Shown here in pieces: positions 37,872 through 45,290 of a DNA stretch of 64,000 bases (the stretch's first letter is position 1; each line of letters begins with the position of its first letter). The position numbers and the translations under genes are program-made. Source of the DNA: Streptomyces megasporus (GTDB taxonomy: Bacteria; Actinomycetota; Actinomycetes; Streptomycetales; Streptomycetaceae). Where the stretch lies: NCBI RefSeq assembly GCF_000718985.1, contig NZ_JODL01000013.1, positions 62,001 to 126,000 on the forward strand. Direction: 5' to 3'. A model generated the notes under the pieces. The model saw only the letters and a list, made by a program, of their open reading frames with translations, had not been told where the DNA came from and did not search any database.

Positions 37872-38145
37872 GGGACGCGCGGGACGTCTCGACCCTCCGC
37901 GTCCGCCGAACCGTCGGTCCCGTCGCGCCGGACCGCACCGCCGTGTCGCGGCCCGGCGCGGAGGCGGACGCCGCGGAAGGAGCGGAGGCACGGTCCGCCC
38001 GCCGGCCCGTGGCGCCCCGCACTGTTTCCCGGATCTCGTCGGAAAGCCCGTACCGATCGGCGATTTCGTCGATGTGGCGTGGCCCATGAGCCGGGAAGCG
38101 TTCCGTCTCCGGCGCAGCGGGGGCCATCAGGACATGCGAATTCAT
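37852..38145 (-). CDS. Possible small protein of unknown function
   Basis: 97 aa if translated from the ATG at 38145; GGGACGG is a weak ribosome site. The first half (HIDEIADRYGLSDEIRETVRG) looks like a real amphipathic helix pair, while the second half is Arg/Ser/Ala-rich. It overlaps the 3-prime end of the convergent methyltransferase by 20 bp. Coding bias is reasonable but there is no recognisable family, so this call is tentative. The rest of 38146-38393 holds only the terminator below. Confidence 0.35.
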   Translation of the reverse strand: MNSHVLMAPAAPETERFPAHGPRHIDEIADRYGLSDEIRETVRGATGRRADRASAPSAASASAPGRDTAVRSGATGPTVRRTRRVETSRASLTGGGR

Positions 38146-38283
38146 CCGTCCCGTGCGCACCGGCTCCGCGAATCCGCTTCCTGCCATGGGCTCCGGTGCC
38201 GGCCCGGCCGGTTTCCTCGGTCGGCCTGACAGCGGAGTCGAATGGTCCGATGGGAGATCACCGCGAGGCGACGGGAAACGAAA

Positions 38284-38298
38284 AGGGCGAGGCGCCCT
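38284..38298 (-). terminator. Intrinsic terminator for the MFS gene
   Basis: On the minus strand AGGGCG-CCT-CGCCCT is followed by TTTTCGTTTCCC, an unusual T-rich tail for this genome, 96 bp after the MFS stop. Confidence 0.6.
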
Positions 38299-38393
38299 CT
38301 CGGCGCGTCCCACCCTGATCTCCGGCTCCTCCGGCTTCCCCGACGCGGTGTCGGCCGCCGGGGTCGGTCCGAGCCGGTCCGAGCCAGGCCGAG

Positions 38394-39698
38394 TCAGTCC
38401 GGGGCCCGGTACGCCGTCGCCTCCTCCAGAGCCCGCGGAGTCACGGTGCGCAGGAACGGAGCGACCACCAGGAGAGTGGCCACGGCGAACACGGCGAACG
38501 CCGTGCGCAGCCCGAACCACTCGGCGAGCACGCCCACCAGCCCGGCGCCCAGCGGCATCGCGCCCCAACTGAACAGGCGCGCGGCGGCGTTGTAGCGACC
38601 CATCAGTTCGGTCGCCACCATGCGCTGGCTGATGGTCCGGGAGTTCACCGTCCACAGCACGCCGCCCATGCCGCCCGCGAAGGCGCCCGCCGCCACCAGC
38701 CACAGGTCGGTGGTGAGCACCGGCGCGGCCATCATGGCGGCGGTGCCCAGCAGGTCGGCGAACATGGCCCAGCGCCGGCCGAGGAGCCGGTTGAGCGGGC
38801 TCACGGTGAGCGCGCCGACCAGACCGCCGGCTCCGAGGGCGCTGAGCAGCATGCCGTACTGCTGGGCGCTCAGCCCCATCAGGGAGGTCGCCACCAGGGG
38901 CATCAGGGCGAGCCAGGCGCCCCAGCAGGCGCACAGCACGGTCAGGGCGAGCGCCATCATCCGCAGCAGCCGCTGATGCCACAGGAAGCGCAGGCCCTCG
39001 GCGATCCGCTGGTTCACCGAACCGGTGGGCCGCTCTCCGGCGGCGCGCGGCGCGAACCGGCCGACCAGCAGGGCCAGCACCACCATGCCGATCACGTACG
39101 CCACGCCGGTGGCGCCCAGGGCGACACTCGCGCCCGCCGCCACCAGGAGCCCGCCGACGAAGGGGCCGCAGAACTCGTTGCACACCGTCTCGGCGCCGGC
39201 CACCCAGGCGTTGGCCCGCTCCAGTTTCGCCGGGGCGATCGCCGTGGGCACCAGGGCGGTCGCCGAGGTGAGGGCGACGACCTCGGCGATGCCCAGGGCG
39301 ATGCCGCCCAGGTAGAGGGCGGAGAGGGTGGTCGTGCCGGTGACGGCGGTGCCGAGGAGCGCCGCGATGGCCGCCAGCCGGACGATGTTGGCGGCCCACA
39401 GCAGCCATCGGCGGTCGTAGCGGTCGACCAGCACGCCGACGTGGAGCGCCGTCAACAGCCACGGGAGCGTGAGGGCGAGTCCCACGGCCGAGACCAGGGC
39501 CGGGGACCGGGTGAGCTGGGTCGCCATCAGCGGCAGCGCCACCTTGGTGACACCGTCCGCCAGGTTGGTGAGGGAGGTGAACACCACCAACACGGTGGTG
39601 TTCCGCGTGCTCACGGCGTCCAGCGGGTGGCCCTGCGAGGGAGTCGGCGGCGCCTTCGACGGGGGTCCGGAGGCCGGTTCGGCGGTGGTCTTCTCCAT
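38394..39698 (-). CDS. MFS exporter (DHA3-like)
   Basis: 434 aa; GGGAG precedes the ATG. Twelve membrane segments are visible with the loop 2-3 motif GVLVDRYDRRWLLW and an SNLADG-like start (TSLTNLADGVTKVALPLMATQL). It resembles the MFS_3/DHA3 group of macrolide and enterobactin exporters. It is divergent from a CGNR-type regulator, with two 17-bp-spaced inverted repeats between them, so its expression is very likely controlled by that protein. Probable role: export of a toxic compound. Confidence 0.85.
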   Translation of the reverse strand: MEKTTAEPASGPPSKAPPTPSQGHPLDAVSTRNTTVLVVFTSLTNLADGVTKVALPLMATQLTRSPALVSAVGLALTLPWLLTALHVGVLVDRYDRRWLLWAANIVRLAAIAALLGTAVTGTTTLSALYLGGIALGIAEVVALTSATALVPTAIAPAKLERANAWVAGAETVCNEFCGPFVGGLLVAAGASVALGATGVAYVIGMVVLALLVGRFAPRAAGERPTGSVNQRIAEGLRFLWHQRLLRMMALALTVLCACWGAWLALMPLVATSLMGLSAQQYGMLLSALGAGGLVGALTVSPLNRLLGRRWAMFADLLGTAAMMAAPVLTTDLWLVAAGAFAGGMGGVLWTVNSRTISQRMVATELMGRYNAAARLFSWGAMPLGAGLVGVLAEWFGLRTAFAVFAVATLLVVAPFLRTVTPRALEEATAYRAPD

Positions 39699-39702
39699 TG
39701 CT

Positions 39703-39729
39703 TAACTCCCTAATCTGCTTAGGTGGTTA
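39703..39729. promoter_or_regulatory. Inverted repeat A, TAACT-N17-GGTTA
   Basis: Half-sites TAACT (39703-39707) and GGTTA (39725-39729), one mismatch, spaced by exactly 17 bases, directly upstream of the MFS start. The geometry is the same as in repeat B and in the three cluster sites. Proposed operator of the adjacent CGNR regulator. Confidence 0.55.
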
Positions 39730-39769
39730 GCGTAGTGCGGAGTTACCGTTGACGCAGGAGGGAGGCTGC

Positions 39770-39796
39770 TAACCCATTCGGTGGAATGGCTGGTTA
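39770..39796. promoter_or_regulatory. Inverted repeat B, TAACC-N17-GGTTA
   Basis: Perfect half-sites TAACC (39770-39774) and GGTTA (39792-39796) with 17 bases between, 34 bp before the CGNR start codon. Repeats A and B are 67 bp apart centre to centre and serve the two divergent genes. Confidence 0.6.
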
Positions 39797-39829
39797 TCAT
39801 CCGCCGACTGGCCGGAACGAGGAGGGTGC

Positions 39830-40402
39830 ATGACCGAACCACCTGCGGCGGTCGAGCTGATCATGGGCTTCACCAACACCGTCGACCTGGAGAGCGGACG
39901 GGACGAGTTGTCCACGCCCGCCGGACTCGCCCGCTGGCTGGTCGACGGAGGGCTCGTCGAGCGGTCACCCGACGTCACGGAAGCCGATCTCCGGGCCTGT
40001 CTGGAGCTGCGGGCCGGCATGCGCGAGGCCCTGGACGACGGCGGCGCGCCCGCGTCGCCGCACCGGCTGGCGCTCGCCGACGCCGTGCTGGCCCGGCTGC
40101 CGGTCATGGTCACGCTGACCGCGGCCACCGCGCCACCGGACGGCGGCCGGCCGGCCGCCGTCCTCGTTCCGTCCCCCGACCTCACCGGCGTTTCCGCGGC
40201 CGTGGCGCAGTTGGCCGTCGCCTGGGCCGAGTTGGTGCTGACCGGACGGATACGGCGGTTGAAGCGGTGCGCGGAGCGGCGGTGCGGCGAGGTGTTCTGG
40301 GACACCTCCCGCAACCACAGCCGCCGCTGGTGCTCCATGCAGGTGTGCGGCAACCGGACCAAGGTCCGGCGGCACACCGCCCGCCGGGCCGGAGCCGGAT
40401 GA
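39830..40402 (+). CDS. CGNR zinc-finger transcriptional regulator (first copy)
   Basis: 190 aa. N-terminal ABATE-type ligand domain (ELIMGFTNTVDLESGRDELSTPAGLARWL) and C-terminal CGNR domain, with RCAERRCGEVFWDTSRNHSRRWCSMQVCGNRTKVRRH (read here in parts: Cys pair in CAERRCG, then WCSMQVCGNR). The four Cys should hold one zinc, and the basic end should touch DNA. Few members are characterised. Its divergence from an MFS gene and the paired TAACC-N17-GGTTA repeats suggest a drug-responsive local regulator. A second CGNR gene lies at 59665. Confidence 0.88.
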   Translation: MTEPPAAVELIMGFTNTVDLESGRDELSTPAGLARWLVDGGLVERSPDVTEADLRACLELRAGMREALDDGGAPASPHRLALADAVLARLPVMVTLTAATAPPDGGRPAAVLVPSPDLTGVSAAVAQLAVAWAELVLTGRIRRLKRCAERRCGEVFWDTSRNHSRRWCSMQVCGNRTKVRRHTARRAGAG

Positions 40403-40557
40403 GCCCGCCGAGCCCGCCGTGACCGGCAGCGGACCGACCGCGAGCCCGGCCAGGCGACGGGCGTGGTGGTCCCGCGGCATCCCGTAGTGGTCGGCGGCCA
40501 GGACCGGCGCCGGGGTGTCGACGGGCTCCGCCTCCCGGCACCCGGCCATGGCTGGGT

Positions 40558-40585
40558 GGTGCCCTCGACGGGATTCGAACCCGCC
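40558..40585 (-). other. tRNA 3-prime remnant, likely attachment-site half
   Basis: On the minus strand the 28 bases from the T-arm (GCGGG-TTCGAAT-CCCGT) through CGAGGGC-A-CCA are exactly the 3-prime end of a tRNA including the discriminator and CCA. No 5-prime half that pairs with CGAGGGC is found at tRNA distance. The acceptor sequence would fit an Arg- or Lys-type tRNA. Such remnants mark att sites of integrated islands. It lies between the first CGNR gene and the start of the biosynthetic cluster. 40403-40849 shows no other supported gene. Confidence 0.6.
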
Positions 40586-40799
40586 CACACGGCTCCGGGG
40601 ACCGGGGCGACGCGCGGTTTTCCGCAGGTGAGCGCCGCATGTGACGGTACGTCAGGCGTGGCATCGAGGGAATGGCTCGGGATGGCGAAAGCCGGCCGGT
40701 CGCCGTCGGCGATGCCGGCCGGTCATGGTGGTGCGCGGCGGCGTACCTGTTCGCACTTCGATCAATAGGGCTAATCAACGGGTCCTGGGGCGGCGGCTG

Positions 40800-40826
40800 T
40801 TACCTCCGTATCGTTTTTGAAGGTAA
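40800..40826 (+). promoter_or_regulatory. Cluster operator C, TTACC-N17-GGTAA
   Basis: Perfect half-sites TTACC (40800-40804) and GGTAA (40822-40826), extendable to TTACCT/AGGTAA, 17 bases apart. They end 23 bp before the salicylate synthase ATG. TTACCT and GGTAAT also sit at -35/-10 spacing. Proposed binding site of the cluster CGNR regulator. Confidence 0.6.
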
Positions 40827-40838
40827 TCGATATGGAGG
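40803..40838 (+). repeat. Inverted repeat covering the salicylate synthase ribosome site
   Basis: CCTCCGTATCG (40803-40813) can pair with CGATATGGAGG (40828-40838) over 11 bp with one G.U pair. The right arm includes the GGAGG ribosome site. If transcription starts upstream of 40803, the hairpin would hide the site. Confidence 0.4.
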
Positions 40839-40849
40839 AGGACCTTCAG

Positions 40850-42196
40850 ATGAGCACCACTGCCTCGCGCCACTACTTCGAGACCCGGCTCCGGCTCACC
40901 GAGGACCCGCTGCTGCTCGCCGCCCGCCTCGCGGATTCCGGGCTGCACGAGTCGTACGTCGTTTACGAGAACGGCGGCAGTTGGTCCTACGCCGGCGGTG
41001 TGCGTGCCGAGCTGACGCTGGACCGCACGGGTGCCCGGCTGACCCAGGAGGGTGTCCCGGATGCCTTCCGGCCCTGGGGCGACCGGCCGCTGCGTCTGGT
41101 GTCCGAGCTGCTCGACACCGTCGCCGTGCCGTACTGGCGGGCCTACGGCTGGGCCGCCTTCGAGCTGTCGTACGCCAAGGACGGCGACCTGGAAGGCGTT
41201 GGCGACGGCCGGCTGATGCACCTCGTCGTGCCGCGCGCCGAGGTCCGCTTCGAGGCCGGGCACGCCCTGCTGCGCGCCGCGGACCAGGCCACCCTCGACG
41301 CTCTCCTCGACACCGTCACCAGCACCTCTCCCGTCGTCGGCGGGCAGCCCCGGCCGCTGGACGTGCACGCCACCGGCGGCACCCAGTACCGCGAGGCGGT
41401 GCGGCTCGCCGTCGACGAGATCAACGCCGGCGAACTGCACAAGGTGATCCTTTCCCGGGTCGTGGAGGTCGATGGCGACATCGACCTGACCAGCACCTAC
41501 GTCGCCGGCCGCCGCGGCAACAACCCGGCCCGCTCCTTCATGCTCAACCTGGGTGGCACCGAGGCCATCGGCTTCAGTCCGGAGATCGTCGTCCAGGTCT
41601 CCGAGGACGGCAAGGTCGTCAGCCAGCCGCTGGCCGGCACCCGCGCCCTCACCGGCGACCTGCTCACCGACGAGGGCCTGCGCGCGGACCTGTTCGGTTC
41701 TCCGAAGGAGGTCTACGAGCACGCCATCTCCGTCAAGGTCGGCGCCGACGAGCTGGTCGACGTCTGCGTCGAAGGCTCGGTCGAGGTCCCGGAGTTCATG
41801 GCGATCCGCGAGCGCGGCAGCGTCCAGCACCTCGCCTCCCGCGTCGCCGGACAGCTCGCCCCCGGCCGGGAGGCCTGGGAGGCCTTCGGCGCGGTCTTCC
41901 CCGCCGTCACCGCGTCCGGGGTGCCGAAGTCGGCCGCGTACGCCTCCATACGCCGGCACGAGCAGGAGTCTCGCGGCCTCTACAGCGGCGCGGTCCTCAC
42001 CGTCGACCACTCGGGCGCGATGGACGCGGCCCTGGTGCTGCGCAGCGCGTACCGCAAGGACGGGCGCACCTGGCTGCGGGCAGGCGCCGGCATCGTCGAA
42101 CACTCCACGCCCGAGCGCGAGTTCGAGGAGACCTGCGAGAAGCTCGACAGCGTCGCCCGGTACCTCGTCCCGGCCGGTGCGGGCGGTATGCGATGA
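40850..42196 (+). CDS. Salicylate synthase (MbtI/Irp9 type)
   Basis: 448 aa; GGAGGAGGA lies upstream of this ATG, while the earlier ATG at 40832 lies inside that site. Chorismate-binding fold with the family hallmarks QPLAGTRAL, SPKEVYEHAISVKVGADEL, RERGSVQHLASRV, FPAVTASGVPK, RGLYSGAV and WLRAGAGIVEHSTPEREFEETCEKL, nearly residue for residue as in MbtI. It converts chorismate through isochorismate to salicylate plus pyruvate. It heads the main operon of the cluster; the following genes overlap. The product should feed the aryl-AMP ligase at 43263. Confidence 0.93.
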   Translation: MSTTASRHYFETRLRLTEDPLLLAARLADSGLHESYVVYENGGSWSYAGGVRAELTLDRTGARLTQEGVPDAFRPWGDRPLRLVSELLDTVAVPYWRAYGWAAFELSYAKDGDLEGVGDGRLMHLVVPRAEVRFEAGHALLRAADQATLDALLDTVTSTSPVVGGQPRPLDVHATGGTQYREAVRLAVDEINAGELHKVILSRVVEVDGDIDLTSTYVAGRRGNNPARSFMLNLGGTEAIGFSPEIVVQVSEDGKVVSQPLAGTRALTGDLLTDEGLRADLFGSPKEVYEHAISVKVGADELVDVCVEGSVEVPEFMAIRERGSVQHLASRVAGQLAPGREAWEAFGAVFPAVTASGVPKSAAYASIRRHEQESRGLYSGAVLTVDHSGAMDAALVLRSAYRKDGRTWLRAGAGIVEHSTPEREFEETCEKLDSVARYLVPAGAGGMR

Positions 42197-43263
42197 GAGT
42201 GGCCACCGGACTCCACCTCGCCGGCATCGGTAGTTGGCTGCCCGGGGAGACGACCACCGCGGACGCCGTGGCCCACGGCTGGTACGAGGACGCCGACCGT
42301 ACCGCGTCCGGGATGCTCGCCGTACGGGTGGCCGGGGACCTCCCCGCCCCCGAGATGGCGGTACGGGCGGCGAGAACGGCCCTGCGCCGGGCGGGCCGCA
42401 CCGGACTCGCGCCCGACGACTACGGCGCGCTGCTGCACTGCGCGACCTACCACCAGGGGCCCGATGGCTGGTCCGCGCCGCACTACGTCCTGCACCGCAC
42501 CCTGGACCGCCCGATCGGAGCCGCCCAGGTGGGCCCCGGCTGCCTCGCCATGCTGACGGCCCTGGAGATGGCCGCCCACCGGCTCACCACCGACGACGGC
42601 CAGGACGCCGTCCTGCTCACCGCGGCCGACAACTTCTCCGCGCCCCTCGTGGACCGCTGGAATTCCTCCAAGCTGTTCCTCCTCGCCGACGGCGGCGCGG
42701 CCGTTGTGCTGTCGCGGCGGAACGGCTTCGCCCGGCTGCTGTCGGTCGGATCGGTCTCCGCCCCGTCGATGGAGGAACTGCACCGCGGCGGCGAGGAACT
42801 CTTCCCGCCCGGCGTCACCGTCGGCCGGTCGCTCGACTTCGAGGAGCGCAGCGACCACTGGCGCCGGCAGTGGGCCGAGGGAGCGGCGCCGCCGAAGGTC
42901 CACCTCGGCGACGTGGTCGCCGAGGCCGTCGACCGCGCCCTCGAGGAGGCGGACACGGACCTGGAGAAGGTGACGCGGATCTGCCACACCGGATACTCCG
43001 ACGGCGCCTTGCACACCATCTACCTCGATCCGCTGGACATCGAGGTCACCGACGGAACCTGGGAGTTCACCCGCCGCATCGGTCACGTCGGCGCCGCGGA
43101 CCCCTTCATCGGCCTCGAACACCTGTGGACGCGCGGCGAGGTCGTCCCCGGGGACCGTGTGCTGCTGCTCGCGGCGGGCCCCGGTATGGAGGTCGCCTGC
43201 GCGGTCGTGGAGATCACCGCGCCCTACTCGCCCCGCACCGCACGACAGGAGGAAGACCTGTGA
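42193..43263 (+). CDS. KAS III-like acyltransferase, catalytic Cys present
   Basis: 356 aa from the ATG overlapping the previous stop. Thiolase/KAS III fold with the nucleophile region AQVGPGCLAMLTALEMA (Cys117), a His in ICHTGYSDGALH, and the C-terminal GHVGAADPFIGLEHL where normal KAS III has an Asn. This pattern resembles KAS III-like enzymes that form C-O or C-N rather than C-C bonds. In A33853 biosynthesis a KAS III-like protein (BomK) is needed for benzoxazole formation. It likely transfers the salicyl group from the carrier protein to 3-hydroxyanthranilate. Confidence 0.82.
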   Translation: MRVATGLHLAGIGSWLPGETTTADAVAHGWYEDADRTASGMLAVRVAGDLPAPEMAVRAARTALRRAGRTGLAPDDYGALLHCATYHQGPDGWSAPHYVLHRTLDRPIGAAQVGPGCLAMLTALEMAAHRLTTDDGQDAVLLTAADNFSAPLVDRWNSSKLFLLADGGAAVVLSRRNGFARLLSVGSVSAPSMEELHRGGEELFPPGVTVGRSLDFEERSDHWRRQWAEGAAPPKVHLGDVVAEAVDRALEEADTDLEKVTRICHTGYSDGALHTIYLDPLDIEVTDGTWEFTRRIGHVGAADPFIGLEHLWTRGEVVPGDRVLLLAAGPGMEVACAVVEITAPYSPRTARQEEDL

Positions 43264-44993
43264 TGCTCGAAGGATGCACCCCCTGGCCGGCTGCGACGGC
43301 CGAGCGGTACCGCCGTGAGGGGCTGTGGAACGGCACGGACCTGGGGTCGCTGCCGCGCGCCTGGGCCGAGGCGTACGGCAATGCCACCGCGCTCGTCGCG
43401 GGCGACCGCCGGATCGGCTACACCGAACTGGCCGACCGCGTGGACCGCACGGCCGCCGGGTTCGTCCGCCGGGGAGTGGCGCCGGGGGACCGGATCGTCC
43501 TCCAGTTGCCCAACGTCCCCGCATTCGTGGAGGTGGCGTTCGCGCTGTTCCGGGTCGGCGCGAAGCCGGTTTTCTCACTCCCCTCGCACCGGGCGAACGA
43601 GATCCGGCATCTGTGTGAACTGTCCGGGGCCTCCGGTTACGTGGTCCCCGGCGTCTTCCGGGGCTTCGACCACACCGCGCTCGCCCTGGAAATGGCGGCC
43701 GAACTGCCCGCCCTGCGTCACGTCTACGCTCAGGGGGCGGCCGGCTCGCCCGAGGTGGTGCCGCTGGAGTCGGTCGACGCCGATCCCGCCGAGCTGCCCG
43801 TCAACGACCCCTCCGACGTGGCCTTCTTCCTGCTCTCCGGCGGGACGACCGCGCTGCCCAAGCTGATTCCGCGTACCCACGACGACTACGCCTACCAGAT
43901 TCGCACGGTCACCACCCTCGCCGGGCTGACCACCGACGACGTCTATCTGGCCGCACTGCCCGTGGAGTTCAACTTCACCTGGGGCTGCCCCGGAGTGATC
44001 GGCACGCTGTCGGCCGGCGGCACCGTCGTCCTCGCCCAGGACCCCACCGCCGACGACTGCTTCCGGCTGATCGAGCGCGAGCGCGTCACCCTGACCTCTG
44101 TGGTGCCCACCGTGGCCAGGCTCTGGCTGGAAGAGCGGGAGTGGTCCGACGCGGACCTGTCCAGCCTCAAGGTCCTCCAGATCGGCGGGGCCCGACTCGA
44201 ACCGGAGCTGGCCGCACGGGTCACGCCCGAGCTCGGCTGCCGGCTCCAGCAGGTGTTCGGCATGGCGGAGGGGCTTTTGACGATGTCCCGTCCCGACGAC
44301 GACGTCGAGTCCCTCCTGCACACCCAGGGGCGGCCGGTGTCGCCGGCCGACGAGGTGAAGATCGTCGACGAGCGCGGGGCGGAGGTGCCGACCGGAGTCA
44401 CCGGAGAGCTGCTCACCCGGGGCCCGTACACCCTGCGGGGCTACTACCGGGCTCCCGAGCACAATGCCAGAGCGTTCACCGAGGACGGCTTCTACCGCAC
44501 CGGTGACCTGGCCGCCCTCACTCCGGAGGGACGGCTGATCATCCGGGGACGGCTCAAGGACGTCATCATCCGCGGCGGGGACAAGGTAGCGGCGGGCGAG
44601 GTGGAGACCCACCTGCTGAGCTGCCCGGAAGTCGTAGCGGCGGCCGTGGTGCCGGTGCCGGACGAATTCCTCGGCGAACGGATCTACGCCTTCCTCGTCG
44701 CCCGGCCGGACCACGAGGACGCTCGGAGCGAGGGCGACGGCGAGGCCGGACCGCCGGCCCTGGCCGAACTCAAGGCCGCGCTGCACGCGCGCGGGCTCGC
44801 CGACTACAAGCTGCCGGACCGCGCCGAGTTCGTACCGGACCTGCCGCTGACACCCCTCGGAAAGATCGACAAGAAGGTGCTAGCGGCGGCTGCCGCGGAC
44901 CCCGCCCTGCCGCGCCGCTGGACGCCCGCCCCCACCGCGTCCGAGACCCCGGCCGTTCCTCTCCCCTCCGTCTCCCGCACACAGAAAGGGTGA
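43263..44993 (+). CDS. Aryl acid-AMP ligase (DhbE/EntE type), probably for salicylate
   Basis: 576 aa, coupled to the previous gene (TGATG) with AGGAGG upstream. ANL fold with FFLLSGGTTALPKLIPRTHDDY (A3), LPVEFNFTWGCPGVIGTL where the Asn replaces the amino-acid-binding Asp as in DhbE, FGMAEGLLT (A5), and the catalytic Lys in PLTPLGKIDKKVL (A10). It should activate salicylate as the adenylate and load it on the adjacent aryl carrier protein. A Pro/Ser/Thr tail of 30 residues ends the protein. Confidence 0.88.
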   Translation: MLEGCTPWPAATAERYRREGLWNGTDLGSLPRAWAEAYGNATALVAGDRRIGYTELADRVDRTAAGFVRRGVAPGDRIVLQLPNVPAFVEVAFALFRVGAKPVFSLPSHRANEIRHLCELSGASGYVVPGVFRGFDHTALALEMAAELPALRHVYAQGAAGSPEVVPLESVDADPAELPVNDPSDVAFFLLSGGTTALPKLIPRTHDDYAYQIRTVTTLAGLTTDDVYLAALPVEFNFTWGCPGVIGTLSAGGTVVLAQDPTADDCFRLIERERVTLTSVVPTVARLWLEEREWSDADLSSLKVLQIGGARLEPELAARVTPELGCRLQQVFGMAEGLLTMSRPDDDVESLLHTQGRPVSPADEVKIVDERGAEVPTGVTGELLTRGPYTLRGYYRAPEHNARAFTEDGFYRTGDLAALTPEGRLIIRGRLKDVIIRGGDKVAAGEVETHLLSCPEVVAAAVVPVPDEFLGERIYAFLVARPDHEDARSEGDGEAGPPALAELKAALHARGLADYKLPDRAEFVPDLPLTPLGKIDKKVLAAAAADPALPRRWTPAPTASETPAVPLPSVSRTQKG

Positions 44994-44999
44994 ACCGCC

Positions 45000-45290
45000 A
45001 TGGCCGGCACACGCGCCGCACGTACCGTACCGCGCACCTCACCGCTCTCCGCCGACGAACTCCGCCAGGAAATCGCCGACGTGCTCGGTGTACAGGCCGA
45101 CACGATCCCCGGTGACGCCCACCTCGTCCACCTCGGACTCGGTTCCCTGGAGATGATGCGCCTCGCCACCCGCTGGCGCAGGCAGGGACTGCCCGCCGTG
45201 TTCGCCGAACTCGCCGGCGCTCCCACTCTCGACGACTGGCACCGCCACCTCACCGACGCCTGGAACGCCCGGACCGGGGAGGTGGCGTGA
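45000..45290 (+). CDS. Stand-alone aryl carrier protein
   Basis: 96 aa. The pantetheine site is HLGLGSLEMMRLATRWRRQGLP with Ser49; the GLxSxxMMxLAxRWR pattern is that of the aryl carrier domain of EntB/DhbB, here without the isochorismatase half. It lies directly after the aryl-AMP ligase and overlaps the amidohydrolase start, so it should carry the salicyl thioester. The isochorismatase at 47643 is a separate polypeptide. Confidence 0.88.
   Translation: MAGTRAARTVPRTSPLSADELRQEIADVLGVQADTIPGDAHLVHLGLGSLEMMRLATRWRRQGLPAVFAELAGAPTLDDWHRHLTDAWNARTGEVA

Noticed and set aside
39965..40588. Minus-strand frame overlapping the first CGNR gene, whose start region (40403-40557) looks slightly protein-like
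   Set aside because: It overlaps a certain gene and begins in the tRNA remnant; no family could be recognised, so at most it is a gene fragment.
40640..40690. CGAGGG (about 40667) as the 5-prime acceptor strand of a complete tRNA with the 40558-40585 remnant
   Set aside because: The distance is too long for a tRNA, the pairing has a mismatch, and no D- or anticodon arm lies between.
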